Source: Variovorax sp. Sphag1AA (lineage in GTDB: Bacteria; Pseudomonadota; Gammaproteobacteria; Burkholderiales; Burkholderiaceae_C). From it: DNA of 64,000 nucleotides. Of the stretch, positions 8,731-17,204 are shown piece by piece (position 1 is the stretch's first letter; each line of letters begins with the position of its first letter). The position numbers and the translations under genes were made by a program. Under the pieces are notes generated by a model, which was given only the letters and a program-made list of their open reading frames with translations, made no database searches and was not told the origin of the DNA. The stretch covers positions 402,556-466,555 of the forward strand of contig NZ_JACHYC010000007.1 of the NCBI RefSeq assembly GCF_014192575.1, given 5' to 3'.

Positions 8731-9156
8731 CTATTTGTTCTGGCGAACAATGGTTACCGCGCAATACGCATAGGCGACGACCTGCCTTGCCACCGAGCCG
8801 ATGAGCCATCGCTCGAACAATGTGTGCCCGCGATGGCCGACTACGATGTGGTCGATGGCATGCTGTTCGGCGTAACGTACCAACTGCTCTGCTGGATGGC
8901 CGATCACAAGCTGCGAATGTGCAGCCAAGCCATCGTTGGCCAACCTCACTTTGAGGGCAGAGAGGACGCGGTTGTAGCGACGCTGTACGTCTTCGAGTGC
9001 CGCCTCCGTTTCGACTTCGTCGCCGAAGTCCGGCGGTCTCGCGACAACCAATGCATGCAGTTCGGCCGCGTAGCGCTTGGCCATCTCAGCCGCGAAGCCG
9101 TATGCGTTGTCGGAAGACGCCGAACCGTCATAGCCCAGGAGAATCCTGCGAATCAT
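8731..9156 (-). CDS. Universal stress protein (UspA family)
   Basis: A 141-residue UspA-fold protein. It begins MIRRILLGYDGSASSDNA and has the nucleotide-binding GHRGHTLFERWLIGSVARQVV segment (G-2x-G-9x-G-S), so ATP binding is likely. Its start overlaps the end of the antiporter gene by four bases, the third cistron of the riboswitch-a operon. UspA genes are among those reported downstream of fluoride riboswitches, which fits here. Confidence 0.9.
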   Translation of the reverse strand: MIRRILLGYDGSASSDNAYGFAAEMAKRYAAELHALVVARPPDFGDEVETEAALEDVQRRYNRVLSALKVRLANDGLAAHSQLVIGHPAEQLVRYAEQHAIDHIVVGHRGHTLFERWLIGSVARQVVAYAYCAVTIVRQNK

Positions 9157-10376
9157 GATGCCCTCCTTGCTGCGGTGCTACCGCTTTCCTCGCTCAGGGC
9201 TGGCGCTTCACCGGGATCCGCTGCCTGTGAGTCGATGAGATGACGTGGAAGGAAGAAGGCGTTGGCAATCAGGGTGGGAACGACGGCGCTCAGGATCACG
9301 GTTGCGACCAATGCCGAGTACTGTGCCTGGTTGATGACGTCGTGAGAGAGTCCGAACAAGGCGGCGATGGTCCCGAACGTCAGCCCGGTTGACATAAGCA
9401 GCGTCGTGTACGCGGCTTCGCGTCGTGGAGCTGCGTACAGACGTGTGACGGGATAGACGCCGACGATCTTCGTAACCATCTTGGCGATGAGAAGGATCAG
9501 CATTGCTGCCGGCGCTGCAACGAGGGCCGGAATTGAAACCAGCGATCCGGCGCGGATGAAGTAGAACGGTGTCAGCAGCCCGAAGGTCAGGGTTCTCAGG
9601 CGTCGCACCAGTACATGGTCCTTGCCGACCGTGCCTGCAAGCACCATGCCGATCAGGTACGCGGGAAGCACCGCCTCGCTGTCGGCCCAAGTTGCAAGCG
9701 CACCCATCCCGAAGAGGCACAGCATCAGGAACTTGGCCTCAAGTTCAGACGGACGCCCGCCGTAGCGACGAAAGAACCAAGGCGTGATGATGGGCAGGAC
9801 GACGAACACGACGATGCCGGCGCCGAGAAAGATCAAAGTGCGCACGCTAAACGGTGCGAAGAGCAGACCTAGCGCAACCACGGTCGCAAGGTCGGTCACA
9901 AAGCAGGCGGCCAACACTGTCTTGCCGTAGTCGGAACGGTTGATGCCGAACTCCAGCATGACCGCATAGACGACAGCCACGGACGTCGTGGACATGGCGA
10001 TCCCTGCAAGCCAGCTCGCCTGACCTGACCAACCGAGTACGAAGCGCGCGATCGCCGCGCACCCGAGAAACGGACCAAGGAAGCTGATGAAGCCGATCGC
10101 GCCGGCTTGCTTCCACTGCCGCTTGAATACGACCGGATCGAGTTCGGCACCCGCCAGGAAAGTGAGCACGATGGCACCGGCTCCCGCAAGGAATTTCAGC
10201 CACGAGGCATCCCCCGCCAAGATCGTGCTGCTCAACAAGGCGCCGATGACCAGCTGGGCGATGGTGCCGACGACGATTTCGGAGAGAGCCGTCGCCACTT
10301 TCAGCCATATGGAAAGGAGCGTCGCGAGGAGTGCCAGTCCGAGCCAGAGGGCAGCTTGAGCCCAGATCTCGGTCAT
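9153..10376 (-). CDS. CPA2-type cation:proton antiporter
   Basis: A 407-residue Na+/H+ exchanger-family protein with about 12 hydrophobic helices, an AGAELDPVVFKRQW segment after the fifth helix, and a charged FVTDLATVVALG helix, the usual ion-binding region of CPA2 antiporters. Its start overlaps the DUF190 gene by four bases and its stop overlaps uspA, so the three form a tight operon behind fluoride riboswitch a. Na+/H+ antiporters are known fluoride-riboswitch targets. A plausible role is pH correction when HF enters and dissociates. Substrate cation unknown. Confidence 0.85.
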   Translation of the reverse strand: MTEIWAQAALWLGLALLATLLSIWLKVATALSEIVVGTIAQLVIGALLSSTILAGDASWLKFLAGAGAIVLTFLAGAELDPVVFKRQWKQAGAIGFISFLGPFLGCAAIARFVLGWSGQASWLAGIAMSTTSVAVVYAVMLEFGINRSDYGKTVLAACFVTDLATVVALGLLFAPFSVRTLIFLGAGIVVFVVLPIITPWFFRRYGGRPSELEAKFLMLCLFGMGALATWADSEAVLPAYLIGMVLAGTVGKDHVLVRRLRTLTFGLLTPFYFIRAGSLVSIPALVAAPAAMLILLIAKMVTKIVGVYPVTRLYAAPRREAAYTTLLMSTGLTFGTIAALFGLSHDVINQAQYSALVATVILSAVVPTLIANAFFLPRHLIDSQAADPGEAPALSEESGSTAARRAS

Positions 10377-10741
10377 GGTGCACCATCCCCTGCCGAAGCG
10401 GCTCCAATGGAGGGGTCCCCGGTCTTCGGATTGATGACCCCGAAAACGGCCGGCACGCGCGCGTAGAAGACCCGAACACTTTCCTTCTGCAGGAGCGCGA
10501 GGAGCTTGGTAGCTTCGTCATCCGTGACGATGAACTCCACCTCGACGGTCATCGTGCCGGCCAGCTCGAAGAAGTGGTCCTCATGAAGAATGTGGTGGCT
10601 GCCGAAGCCTGCCATCGCCCGAAACGCAGAGCCGCCGCGGATTCCGAGTTTGTTCGCCTCCTTGAGCAGCCATTCCCAGACGAGCGTGTGGTGGACGCGT
10701 TGATTCTCGTGCACGTAGAAGCGCAGGAAAGATCCGTTCAT
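10373..10741 (-). CDS. DUF190 (PII-like) protein
   Basis: A 122-residue DUF190 protein: FLRFYVHENQRVHHTLVWEWLL, then GIRGGSAFRAMAGFG and a TMTVEVEFIVTDDEATKLL strand-helix pattern typical of this PII-like ferredoxin fold. It is first in the operon behind riboswitch a and overlaps the antiporter start by four bases. DUF190 genes commonly sit beside crcB and CLC-F, as does a second one here (12588-12932), so a signalling role in fluoride or ion transport is inferred, not shown. Confidence 0.85.
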   Translation of the reverse strand: MNGSFLRFYVHENQRVHHTLVWEWLLKEANKLGIRGGSAFRAMAGFGSHHILHEDHFFELAGTMTVEVEFIVTDDEATKLLALLQKESVRVFYARVPAVFGVINPKTGDPSIGAASAGDGAP

Positions 10742-10888
10742 GGCTAGGGCTCCTTGTGGGTCGCACAGACAGGGCCTGGCGCATGCCCGACGCTGCCTGT
10801 TGAGCGCGGTGGGAGAAAGGTTGCTTCGTTCACGTCCGATCCCTTCTTCGCATGGAGTGGGTGGGCGTTGAACGGGCTGAAAACAAAA

Positions 10889-10923
10889 ATGCCTACCGCA
10901 CCCGAGTTGAGCTTGGTAGGCAT
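10889..10923 (-). terminator. Riboswitch-controlled intrinsic terminator (unit a)
   Basis: On the minus strand ATGCCTACC at the aptamer's 3' end can pair with GGTAGGCAT 17 bases later, followed by TTTTGTTTT. The ATGCC used in this stem is also the 3' pseudoknot strand of the fluoride aptamer. The two structures are therefore mutually exclusive, the classic fluoride-on antitermination design. This is the only one of the nine units with a clear U-tract. Confidence 0.8.
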
Positions 10924-10963
10924 CATCAGCCGTTAGGCGGTTAAAGGAGGTATGCCATCTCCC
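10914..10963 (-). ncRNA. Fluoride riboswitch a (crcB motif)
   Basis: Minus-strand sequence has GGAGATGGCATACCTCC, then ACCGCC and GGCTGATGATGCC. GGAG/CTCC forms the first stem, and the loop GGCAT can pair with the 3' ATGCC to form the pseudoknot of the fluoride aptamer. It precedes the DUF190 - antiporter - uspA operon by about 170 bases. Confidence 0.92.
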
Positions 10964-10972
10964 TTACTGGTC

Positions 10973-11001
10973 ATTCTAGCGAACACCGGCCGAACCAGCA
11001 A
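10973..11001 (-). promoter_or_regulatory. Sigma-70 promoter of unit a
   Basis: Minus strand: TTGCTG (11001-10996), 17 bases, TAGAAT (10978-10973). Initiation about seven bases on would start the transcript at the aptamer itself. Confidence 0.65.
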
Positions 11002-11056
11002 TTTGGGCGTTCGGGCTCGGTGTCGCACCACGCATTGGTGATCAAAGTTGCTCGCA

Positions 11057-12358
11057 TCAGGCCGCTACCGTGGCGCCCTGAGCCTTCTCGGCGCGCGGAT
11101 CGTGCCCGATGAGCAGAACCAGGATGAAGGCCACGACGGCCAAGAGTGCCAAGAAGAGCACCGCATAGAAGTCGTTGCCCATCTTGTCTTTCAGAAGGCC
11201 GAAGATGGTCGGTCCGATGTAGCCACCAAGGTTGCCGATCGAATTGATCCAGGCAATGCCGGCAGCGGCGGCCACGCCACTCAGCAAGGCGGTTGGAATC
11301 GTCCAGAACACGGGCAACGCCGTGAAGATTCCGAACGCTGCGAGCGTCACTGCGGCCATTTTGGGGATCGGCGATGCAATTTCTGCGGCCGCTACGAGGC
11401 CCACGATGATGCAGACCAGTGGCACCAGGAGGAACCACTTGCGTTCGCGACGCGCATCCGACCAGCGCGTCCATAGCACCATTGCGATGGCGCCGACAAG
11501 GTAGGGGAATGCGTTGATGAAGCCGATCTCGACATTTGTGAGACCACCGAATCCCTTGATGATCTGTGGGAGAAAGAATCCAAGGCCATAGAGAGGCACC
11601 GTGATGCCCATGTAGACGAAGCCGAGGCCGATCACGCGCCAGTTGAAAAGCGTCTGCTTCCAGGAGATCTTGTGGAGGGACTCGCGATTGCGGCGTTCTG
11701 CGACCAGGGTCCCTTTCAGCCAGGCGCGCTCGTTCGTGCTGAGCCACTTCGCATCGTCTGGACCATCCGGCAGATAGAAGAGAACGACGAGGGTTAGGAC
11801 CAGCGCCGGGATGGCTTCAAGGATGAATAGCCACTGCCAGCCCCGCAGGCCCGCAATGCCGTCCATGTTGAGGATGTAGCCCGAGATCGGTGAGCCGATC
11901 ACCGTCGAGATCGGCACTGCAAACATGAACCAGCCAACGATGCGGGCACGGTATTGCGACGGAAACCAGAGCGTGAGATAGAAGATCACGCCCGGAAAGA
12001 ACCCCGCTTCGGCGGCGCCGAGGAGGAAGCGCACGACGTTGAAGCTCGTCGCGCCCGCCACCCACGCCTGTGCTGCGGAGAGGATCCCCCAGGTAAACAT
12101 GATGCGCGCGATCCAGCGACGAGCGCCGAACCGCTCCAGCGCGAGGTTGCTTGGCACCTCAAGGAGGAAGTACGCGATGAAGAAGATGCCCGCAGCATTG
12201 CCGAACACGGTGCTTGTAAATCCGAGGTCCTTGGACATCGAGGCGCCGGCGAACCCAAGGTTGACGCGGTCCAGGTATGCAACGAAATAGGCAATCATCA
12301 GCAGCGGCAAGAGCCGCCAACTGATCTTCGAGATGGTGGTCTGTTCTATTGCATTCAT
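11057..12358 (-). CDS. MFS transporter, anion:cation symporter (ACS) type
   Basis: A 433-residue, 12-helix major facilitator. The ATG at 12358 has a GGAGAA ribosome site and starts MNAIEQTTISKISWRLLPLL; a longer frame to 12652 is not supported. AYFVAYLDRVNLGFAGASM and the WVAGATSFNVVRFLLGAAEAGFFPG segments match the ACS subfamily, which imports organic anions such as tartrate, galactonate or phthalate. It lies between riboswitches a and b but has its own upstream region, no aptamer, and no adjacent catabolic genes. Its link to fluoride is unclear; it may be a passenger. Confidence 0.82.
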   Translation of the reverse strand: MNAIEQTTISKISWRLLPLLMIAYFVAYLDRVNLGFAGASMSKDLGFTSTVFGNAAGIFFIAYFLLEVPSNLALERFGARRWIARIMFTWGILSAAQAWVAGATSFNVVRFLLGAAEAGFFPGVIFYLTLWFPSQYRARIVGWFMFAVPISTVIGSPISGYILNMDGIAGLRGWQWLFILEAIPALVLTLVVLFYLPDGPDDAKWLSTNERAWLKGTLVAERRNRESLHKISWKQTLFNWRVIGLGFVYMGITVPLYGLGFFLPQIIKGFGGLTNVEIGFINAFPYLVGAIAMVLWTRWSDARRERKWFLLVPLVCIIVGLVAAAEIASPIPKMAAVTLAAFGIFTALPVFWTIPTALLSGVAAAAGIAWINSIGNLGGYIGPTIFGLLKDKMGNDFYAVLFLALLAVVAFILVLLIGHDPRAEKAQGATVAA

Positions 12359-12587
12359 TTGTTCTCCAGAGTTGTTATAGGTCCGATGCACCTTGTTGAT
12401 CTGATGCGCCGGAACGCTTTGTCGGCACAAGGCCGCTTGGTACGCCGGGCGGACGTCGTCTGCGCGGCGATTGGGGATGGCCGGTGCTCCGGATGAGGCG
12501 GCCATAGTGTTCCTTCTTAACGCACTGAGAGGCGCGACCCCGAAGCCATGCCTGCTGCATGGATGCGGTACCGCCAGCCAGTGCAAG

Positions 12588-12932
12588 TCAGGGAGTGAAC
12601 TGGATCTCGCATCGATAGAGGACGGCCCGAACCTTCTGAAGCTCTTCGGCATGCTCGCGAAGGAACTTGCGGAGACGGCTTTCCGTGTCGATCAGTTCAA
12701 TGCACTGAGGGATGCGCCCTGAGGTGCTCTCGAAATGGTGATGCGTCATCTTGTCACCTGGCAGATAGCCCGAGTCGATCCGATGCATCACGGCTTGATG
12801 GATATGCGCTCGGCGCGCGCACTGCAGCAGGTGATGCCCGAGGGCGGGAGCGCTCAGGCGATGCCAGAAGCGCGTTCCCCGTGCGCGGGCGGACAGGGGA
12901 AAATAAAGACGCAGCGAGGCCATTTCACTCAT
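12588..12932 (-). CDS. DUF190-related protein partner of CLC-F
   Basis: A 114-residue protein resembling DUF190: LYFPLSARARG-type first strand, a central AVMHRIDSGYLPGDKM stretch, and RIPQCIELIDTESRLRKFLREH near the end. It is more divergent than the copy at 10373. Its ATG overlaps the CLC-F stop by four bases (ATGA), so it is translationally coupled and controlled by riboswitch b. Two transporter genes on the island each paired with a DUF190-like protein suggests a shared regulatory or accessory role. Confidence 0.65.
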   Translation of the reverse strand: MSEMASLRLYFPLSARARGTRFWHRLSAPALGHHLLQCARRAHIHQAVMHRIDSGYLPGDKMTHHHFESTSGRIPQCIELIDTESRLRKFLREHAEELQKVRAVLYRCEIQFTP

Positions 12933-14263
12933 GATTTCTCGATCTCTTCAACGGGTAGGGAGGTTTTCGAAGCGGTTGCGGCGCGCGATTTGCGTCGATA
13001 GGCGGGGACGTCGCTCAGCTTCAGGCCTTCGGGCACATGGCGATGTTTGGCATGACCCACGCGCTGTGCGCGGTAGATCCCTGTGTGACCGGAAAAGAGG
13101 TAGGCGAGAACACAGGCCACGACTGCGTAGACCCCTATCTCGGCGCCGAACAATTCGATGGCCATGAGCGTGCAGGCCAGGGGCGTGTTCGCCGCGCCGG
13201 CAAAGACCGCGACGAAGCCGAGCGCTGCAAGCAGGGGAACCGGCATATGCAGGAGCGGCGCCATCGCGTTGCCCAGCGTGGCGCCGATGTAGAACAGTGG
13301 CGTGACCTCTCCGCCCTTGAATCCGGTGCCGATGGACGCCACGGTGTAGGCCATCTTGGCCGCGAAGTCCCATGGCGCCACCGGTTGGGAGAAGGACTCG
13401 ACAATGACCGGAATGCCGAGACCTGCGTAGCGAGGACCGCCCACGGTCCACATGGCGGTCGCGATCAGCGCGCCGCCAATGAGAGGGCGCAGCGGTGCAT
13501 AGGAAATGTACCGCTTAGCGAAACCGGAGAGCCAGTGCGTCGCATCGGCAAAGAGCATGCCGACGATGCCGAAGACACCGCCGGCCAACAGCACCGCGGT
13601 GACGCCCCAAACGCTCAGCGGCGGTATGGTGCCTGCCACGTAGTGGGTGTGATGCACGCCCAGGAAGTGCGTCGTCTGCGCACCGACGATTGCTGCGACG
13701 ACGCAGGCGAGCAGCGCGTCGTAGCGCAACTTGCCAATTGCGAGGACCTCCAGTCCAAAGAGAGCGCCGGCCAGGGGCGTTCCGAAGATGGATGCGAAGC
13801 CGGCGCTGATGCCCGCCATCAGGAGGATGCGGCGGTCCTCATGCTTGAGCTTGAACGCGTGAGTAACTTGGTCCGCGAGCGCGCCGCCCATCTGCACAGC
13901 GGTGCCTTCTCGACCGACGGAAGCGCCGACCAGATGGGAGAGGACGGTGCTTCCCAGGATGAGCGGGACCATGCGCAGTGGTATGACCTTCTGCGGATCG
14001 TGGATCTCGTCGATCAGGAGGTTGTTGCCAGCCTCAACGCGCTGGCCGACCTTGAGGTAGAGCCAGCTCACCACGAAGCCGGCAATGGGCATGCACCAGA
14101 TCAGCCACTGATGCGATTCGCGTGTCGAGGTCGCAGCCTCGAGAGCCAGGAGGAAGACAGCGGATGCGGCGCCTGCCAGCGCGCCCACGGCCGTCGACAG
14201 CAACAGCCATTTCGTCGCGTGCGGAAAGAGCGCGAGCTGTTCAGGGTGTTTGGAATACATCAT
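12929..14263 (-). CDS. clcF: CLC-F fluoride/proton antiporter (EriC-F)
   Basis: A 444-residue CLC-family protein. The anion-selectivity region reads GNN (79-81) instead of the chloride-type GSG, followed by GREGTAVQ (from 117) and later GGEVTPLFYIGATLG. These features mark the fluoride-specific CLC-F clade, which exports F- in exchange for H+. The start is at one of two adjacent ATGs (14263 or 14260); a longer frame to 14308 is unlikely. It lies directly downstream of fluoride riboswitch b and overlaps the DUF190-like gene by four bases. Confidence 0.92.
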   Translation of the reverse strand: MMYSKHPEQLALFPHATKWLLLSTAVGALAGAASAVFLLALEAATSTRESHQWLIWCMPIAGFVVSWLYLKVGQRVEAGNNLLIDEIHDPQKVIPLRMVPLILGSTVLSHLVGASVGREGTAVQMGGALADQVTHAFKLKHEDRRILLMAGISAGFASIFGTPLAGALFGLEVLAIGKLRYDALLACVVAAIVGAQTTHFLGVHHTHYVAGTIPPLSVWGVTAVLLAGGVFGIVGMLFADATHWLSGFAKRYISYAPLRPLIGGALIATAMWTVGGPRYAGLGIPVIVESFSQPVAPWDFAAKMAYTVASIGTGFKGGEVTPLFYIGATLGNAMAPLLHMPVPLLAALGFVAVFAGAANTPLACTLMAIELFGAEIGVYAVVACVLAYLFSGHTGIYRAQRVGHAKHRHVPEGLKLSDVPAYRRKSRAATASKTSLPVEEIEKS

Positions 14264-14338
14264 CGAATCAAAGTGTTGAACACACCTGATCGATGACGCT
14301 TGGCGCACGCCTACAGCGACCTGGTCGACCAGGACTCC

Positions 14339-14398
14339 GTAGGCATCATCAGCTCCGCAACTGTCGCTGCGGGCGGTTCGGGGAGGAATGCCATCTCC
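14339..14398 (-). ncRNA. Fluoride riboswitch b (crcB motif)
   Basis: Minus strand: GGAGATGGCATTCCTCC, AACCGCC, a GC-rich second stem, then GCTGATGATGCCTAC; GGCAT/ATGCC pseudoknot intact. A -10 TAGAAT lies at 14413-14408; its -35 is weak. Downstream, GCCTAC can pair with GTAGGC (about 14300-14345) but no U-run follows. It controls clcF. Confidence 0.92.
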
Positions 14399-14618
14399 GT
14401 AGCGGCGATTCTAGCAATACAACGCGCAGGCCCTTCGCTGGCGAAGTTTGCGGGCGCCGTGTGTGGCATCCAGCCGATGGTGGTCCATGTTGATCCGACA
14501 GCCGAATACCCGTCGCAAGAGAGGTCTGCAAGCTCAAGTGGGTAGGATTGGCGCGGTCAAAAGCGTTGACGCTGCTGACGGGGCGGCGGCTGCCTGTACA
14601 GAATGAGGAGGTGAACGG

Positions 14619-15167
14619 ATGGTGGGATTCGTTGTGGTGAGCGGCCTTCCTGCCAGCGGCAAGTCCACGGTCGCAAGAAGTCTGGCGGACCAACTCTCCA
14701 TCCCGCTTCTCGACAAGGATGACTTTCTTGAGGCACTCTTTCCCCCCGCAGGTGTCGATGATGAAACTCTGCGTCGCAAGCTCAGCCGACAAGCTGATGA
14801 GGAGTTCCGCTATGCGGCAACGCGCTTGTCGGGCGCTCTCCTGACATCTTGGTGGCGCCATCCAGGCTCATGCCGCGATTCCGGGACACCTACCTCGTGG
14901 TTGGGGACACTCCAGGCGCCTTTGGTGGAGGTACATTGCCGCTGTTCCGCAAGAGCGGCCGTAGCCAGGTTTGTTGCGCGGTCTCGGCATCCTGGCCACC
15001 GTGATGGTGTACGGTCGCACGCTGAGTTGGTGGCGAGTTTCGAAGAACAAGAAGCGCTGGGCTCCCTCGGCTTGGGCTATTGCATAGACGTCGATACCGA
15101 AAGCGAAGTGCAGACCCGCGGGGTGGGTCTAGCCGTCGCTCAAGCGCTGGTCGAGCTTTCCGGCTGA
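14619..15167 (+). CDS. P-loop kinase-like protein (AAA family)
   Basis: A 182-residue P-loop protein with Walker A GLPASGKST at residues 9-17, an LLDKDDF segment, and the lid-like VARFVARSRHPGHRD stretch with basic residues. This architecture is shared by small-molecule kinases of the gluconate/shikimate/chloramphenicol-phosphotransferase type; the substrate cannot be told. A strong GAGGAGGTG ribosome site precedes the ATG. It is divergent from clcF and has no aptamer of its own, so fluoride control is not evident. Confidence 0.7.
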   Translation: MVGFVVVSGLPASGKSTVARSLADQLSIPLLDKDDFLEALFPPAGVDDETLRRKLSRQADEEFRYAATRLSGALLTSWWRHPGSCRDSGTPTSWLGTLQAPLVEVHCRCSARAAVARFVARSRHPGHRDGVRSHAELVASFEEQEALGSLGLGYCIDVDTESEVQTRGVGLAVAQALVELSG

Positions 15168-15248
15168 TGGCCTGGGCGACCGTCGAGTGTCCGTCTGGCG
15201 AGGCGCCGAAGCGTCGGCCTTCTGATCTGTCGGTATTGCGCTGGCCGA

Positions 15249-15653
15249 TCAAGGTACAACCATTACAGTACATGGCGCTCGATCGATGACACGCTTCGCT
15301 GTCGACAGCTCCATGCAACGCTGCAAGAGATTTCGGTGCCGGTGGCCCATGACGATGGGGTCAGCCTCGAGGCGCGTGGCGACTTCGACGATGGTCGGTG
15401 CTGTGATGCCGTCAACTACCTCAATATCGAGCTCCACACCCACCGCGGCCGCCCGTTCGCGCAAAGGTTTCATGCGAGCCCAGCTGATCACGCGAAGCTT
15501 GTCGTGCATCACGTGGGTCTCAGCTTCCGGTGCCCAGACGACTGTAAGGACGTAGAGCTTTGAAGCACGCTGGCGCGCCATGTCCAGAGCCGTCTGGAAG
15601 GCATGATCTGCGGGGTCGGTACCGTCGTAGGCTAAAAGAATGGGATGGTTCAT
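15249..15653 (-). CDS. Universal stress protein (UspA family), third gene of crcB operon
   Basis: A 134-residue UspA-fold protein (NHPILLAYDGTDPADHAFQTAL...). The ATG at 15653 is chosen because GGAGG lies nine bases upstream; a GTG six bases earlier is too close. The usual glycine-rich nucleotide motif is altered to MGHRHRNLLQRCMELSTAKRV, lacking the second glycine and G-S pair, so it may not bind ATP as classical members do. It follows the HIT gene and shares the riboswitch-c transcript. Confidence 0.85.
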   Translation of the reverse strand: MNHPILLAYDGTDPADHAFQTALDMARQRASKLYVLTVVWAPEAETHVMHDKLRVISWARMKPLRERAAAVGVELDIEVVDGITAPTIVEVATRLEADPIVMGHRHRNLLQRCMELSTAKRVIDRAPCTVMVVP

Positions 15654-15688
15654 GGTCACTCGCCTCCTGCTGGCCTGCCAGCGTCCGC

Positions 15689-16060
15689 TCAGTACGACTG
15701 CTTGCGCGGAATGACCCTCCGAACGCCACCACGAGGTTCGGGTGTGTCTCCGTTGTATCGAGGGATCAGGTGCACATGGACATGCCCGATCGTCTGGCCC
15801 GCGGCGTCGCCCACATTCACGCCGACGTTGAAGCCGTCAGGGTGGTGATCTTTGCGGACGCGCTCGTGCGCCTGCAGTAGCAACGCCATGAGCGCTTCAC
15901 GCTCGGCCGGCGTGACCTCGAAGAAGTCCGCGACATGCCGGCGCGTGAGAACCAGGAGATGTCCCGGCGACACTGGATTGATGTCCCAGCGCGCGAATGC
16001 GAGAGCGTTCTCCAACACGGGCTCACCGGGTGCGCAGAATGGGCAGTTCAGGTTTTCCAT
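15689..16060 (-). CDS. HIT-family nucleotide hydrolase/transferase
   Basis: A 123-residue histidine-triad protein with the catalytic triad GHVHVHLIP (H93, H95, H97) and an N-terminal CPFC zinc-type pair. HIT proteins hydrolyse or transfer nucleoside phosphates. It is 12 bases after crcB in the riboswitch-c operon. Its substrate is unknown, but handling of fluorinated or unusual nucleotide phosphates is conceivable, since some HIT enzymes act on nucleoside fluorophosphates. That link is inference only. Confidence 0.88.
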   Translation of the reverse strand: MENLNCPFCAPGEPVLENALAFARWDINPVSPGHLLVLTRRHVADFFEVTPAEREALMALLLQAHERVRKDHHPDGFNVGVNVGDAAGQTIGHVHVHLIPRYNGDTPEPRGGVRRVIPRKQSY

Positions 16061-16072
16061 GACGGTCTCGCG

Positions 16073-16462
16073 CTAGGTCTTGATGGTCACCAAGTTGATC
16101 AGCAAGATGCCGATCGCGGTGAGGAACAGTGAACCGGCCAGATGCAAGCTGGCGGCTCCCAGTGCCCACCAGTACTGTTGCCGGCCGATCAATGTGACGA
16201 TCTCGAAAGAGAAGGTCGAAAAGGTCGTCAAGCCGCCCATGAATCCAGTGATCACGAGCAGTCGCCATTCAGGCGGCAGGCTTGAGTTGTTCTGAAAAAA
16301 AGCGCTGGCGACACCGACCAGCAGCCCGCCAATCAGATTGGCGGCGACGGTTCCCATCGGGATGGTCGGGAAGACGGGGTTGAGCCAACTTCCCAACCAC
16401 CAGCGCAGTAGTGCACCGAGCCCGGCACCACCGAAGACAACCAATGCTGAAAGACCGCTCAT
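16073..16462 (-). CDS. crcB: CrcB/Fluc fluoride channel
   Basis: A 129-residue four-helix protein. The conserved N42 (in VAANLIGG) and the GGLTTFSTFS motif at 76-85, with the paired phenylalanines F81 and F84 that line the pore, identify a dual-topology fluoride channel. It is first in the crcB - HIT - Usp operon, 95 bases after fluoride riboswitch c. With the CLC-F antiporter the island therefore carries both known bacterial fluoride export routes. Confidence 0.95.
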   Translation of the reverse strand: MSGLSALVVFGGAGLGALLRWWLGSWLNPVFPTIPMGTVAANLIGGLLVGVASAFFQNNSSLPPEWRLLVITGFMGGLTTFSTFSFEIVTLIGRQQYWWALGAASLHLAGSLFLTAIGILLINLVTIKT

Positions 16463-16557
16463 GTCGCTCCTTGTCCGATAGGACCCTGGCGACGTCGGTC
16501 TGGCAAGAGGCGCATTGAGCGCACGTGATGCCTACACCACCCCGCCAGGGGTTGGTC

Positions 16558-16605
16558 GTAGGCATCATCAGCCCTCGCGGGCGGTTTCGGAGGTATGCCA
16601 TCTCC
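16558..16605 (-). ncRNA. Fluoride riboswitch c (crcB motif)
   Basis: Minus strand: GGAGATGGCATACCTCC, AACCGCC, GGGCTGATGATGCCTAC, with the GGCAT/ATGCC pseudoknot. It is followed by a hairpin in which GCCTAC pairs with GTAGGC around a GC-rich core, without a U-run. It controls crcB. Confidence 0.93.
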
Positions 16606-16615
16606 GTCGAAAGTC

Positions 16616-16644
16616 AGTATATCGGCGTGCTACGACACCGGCAA
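16616..16644 (-). promoter_or_regulatory. Sigma-70 promoter of unit c
   Basis: Minus strand: TTGCCG (16644-16639), 17 bases, TATACT (16621-16616), placing the start next to the aptamer. Confidence 0.7.
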
Positions 16645-16661
16645 TTTGCCTGATATTCGCT

Positions 16662-17204
16662 TTAGACGATGCGCAGCCAGGCCCCCAGGACCGCAACGAT
16701 CCCGCCGGCCAGCGCGAACGCGATGGCCCAGCACGACTTGCAGCTCCTCGTTGCATAGCCGACGCCCGAGCCGAAGAGCATCAGACAGAGGATCGAAGCG
16801 ACGATCGCGTTCTGCCGCGATCCCGGTACCACGCTCGCAACCAACAGCGGCAAGGATGCGCCGACGAACGCGCAGGAGCCTGCCAGGAGCGCCGCCCCAA
16901 GGGAGTCTCTCAGCGCGATTTGGCCGAGGCGGCTGCTCACGATTCGCCCGTGATGGGTCAGGTTCAACTGCTGGGCAATGTGCACCAGCTGTCCGCGCTG
17001 TCGCGCGTACTCGGCGGCGAAGAAGACCACCACCTCCGGACATCCCGCCACGATGCCGACTCTCACGGCAAGGTCGAGATCCAGCAAGGCGCTTCCATCG
17101 AGAATCTTTCCGGTGGCCAGGATCAGCGCGGTGAGCATGCCTTCGGCGAGGCCGGTGACCAGGAAAAAGAGATGCTCACGCTGAAGGGCCCATTTCGCTG
17201 TCAC
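16662..17204 (-). CDS. VIT/CCC1-like membrane protein
   Basis: A 180-residue membrane protein with about four to five helices. The segments GLAEGMLTALILATG, VRVGIVAGCPEVVVFFAAEYARQRGQLVHIA and LGQIALRDSLGAALLAGSCAFVGA resemble the VIT (vacuolar iron transporter / nodulin-21-like) family, whose members move Fe2+ or Mn2+. Charged residues in the first and second helices fit this. Its start overlaps DUF211 by four bases, the last gene of the sdhA unit behind riboswitch d. A metal-transport role during fluoride stress is possible, since fluoride forms metal complexes. Confidence 0.7.
   Translation of the reverse strand: MTAKWALQREHLFFLVTGLAEGMLTALILATGKILDGSALLDLDLAVRVGIVAGCPEVVVFFAAEYARQRGQLVHIAQQLNLTHHGRIVSSRLGQIALRDSLGAALLAGSCAFVGASLPLLVASVVPGSRQNAIVASILCLMLFGSGVGYATRSCKSCWAIAFALAGGIVAVLGAWLRIV

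Noticed and set aside
12929..14263. Ordinary chloride channel/antiporter
   Set aside because: The GNN selectivity motif, GGEVTPLF segment and adjoining fluoride riboswitch indicate CLC-F.
13037..14296. 419-codon plus-strand frame opposite clcF
   Set aside because: Antisense of a conserved CLC gene; translation is rich in D, R, H, G and A without domains.
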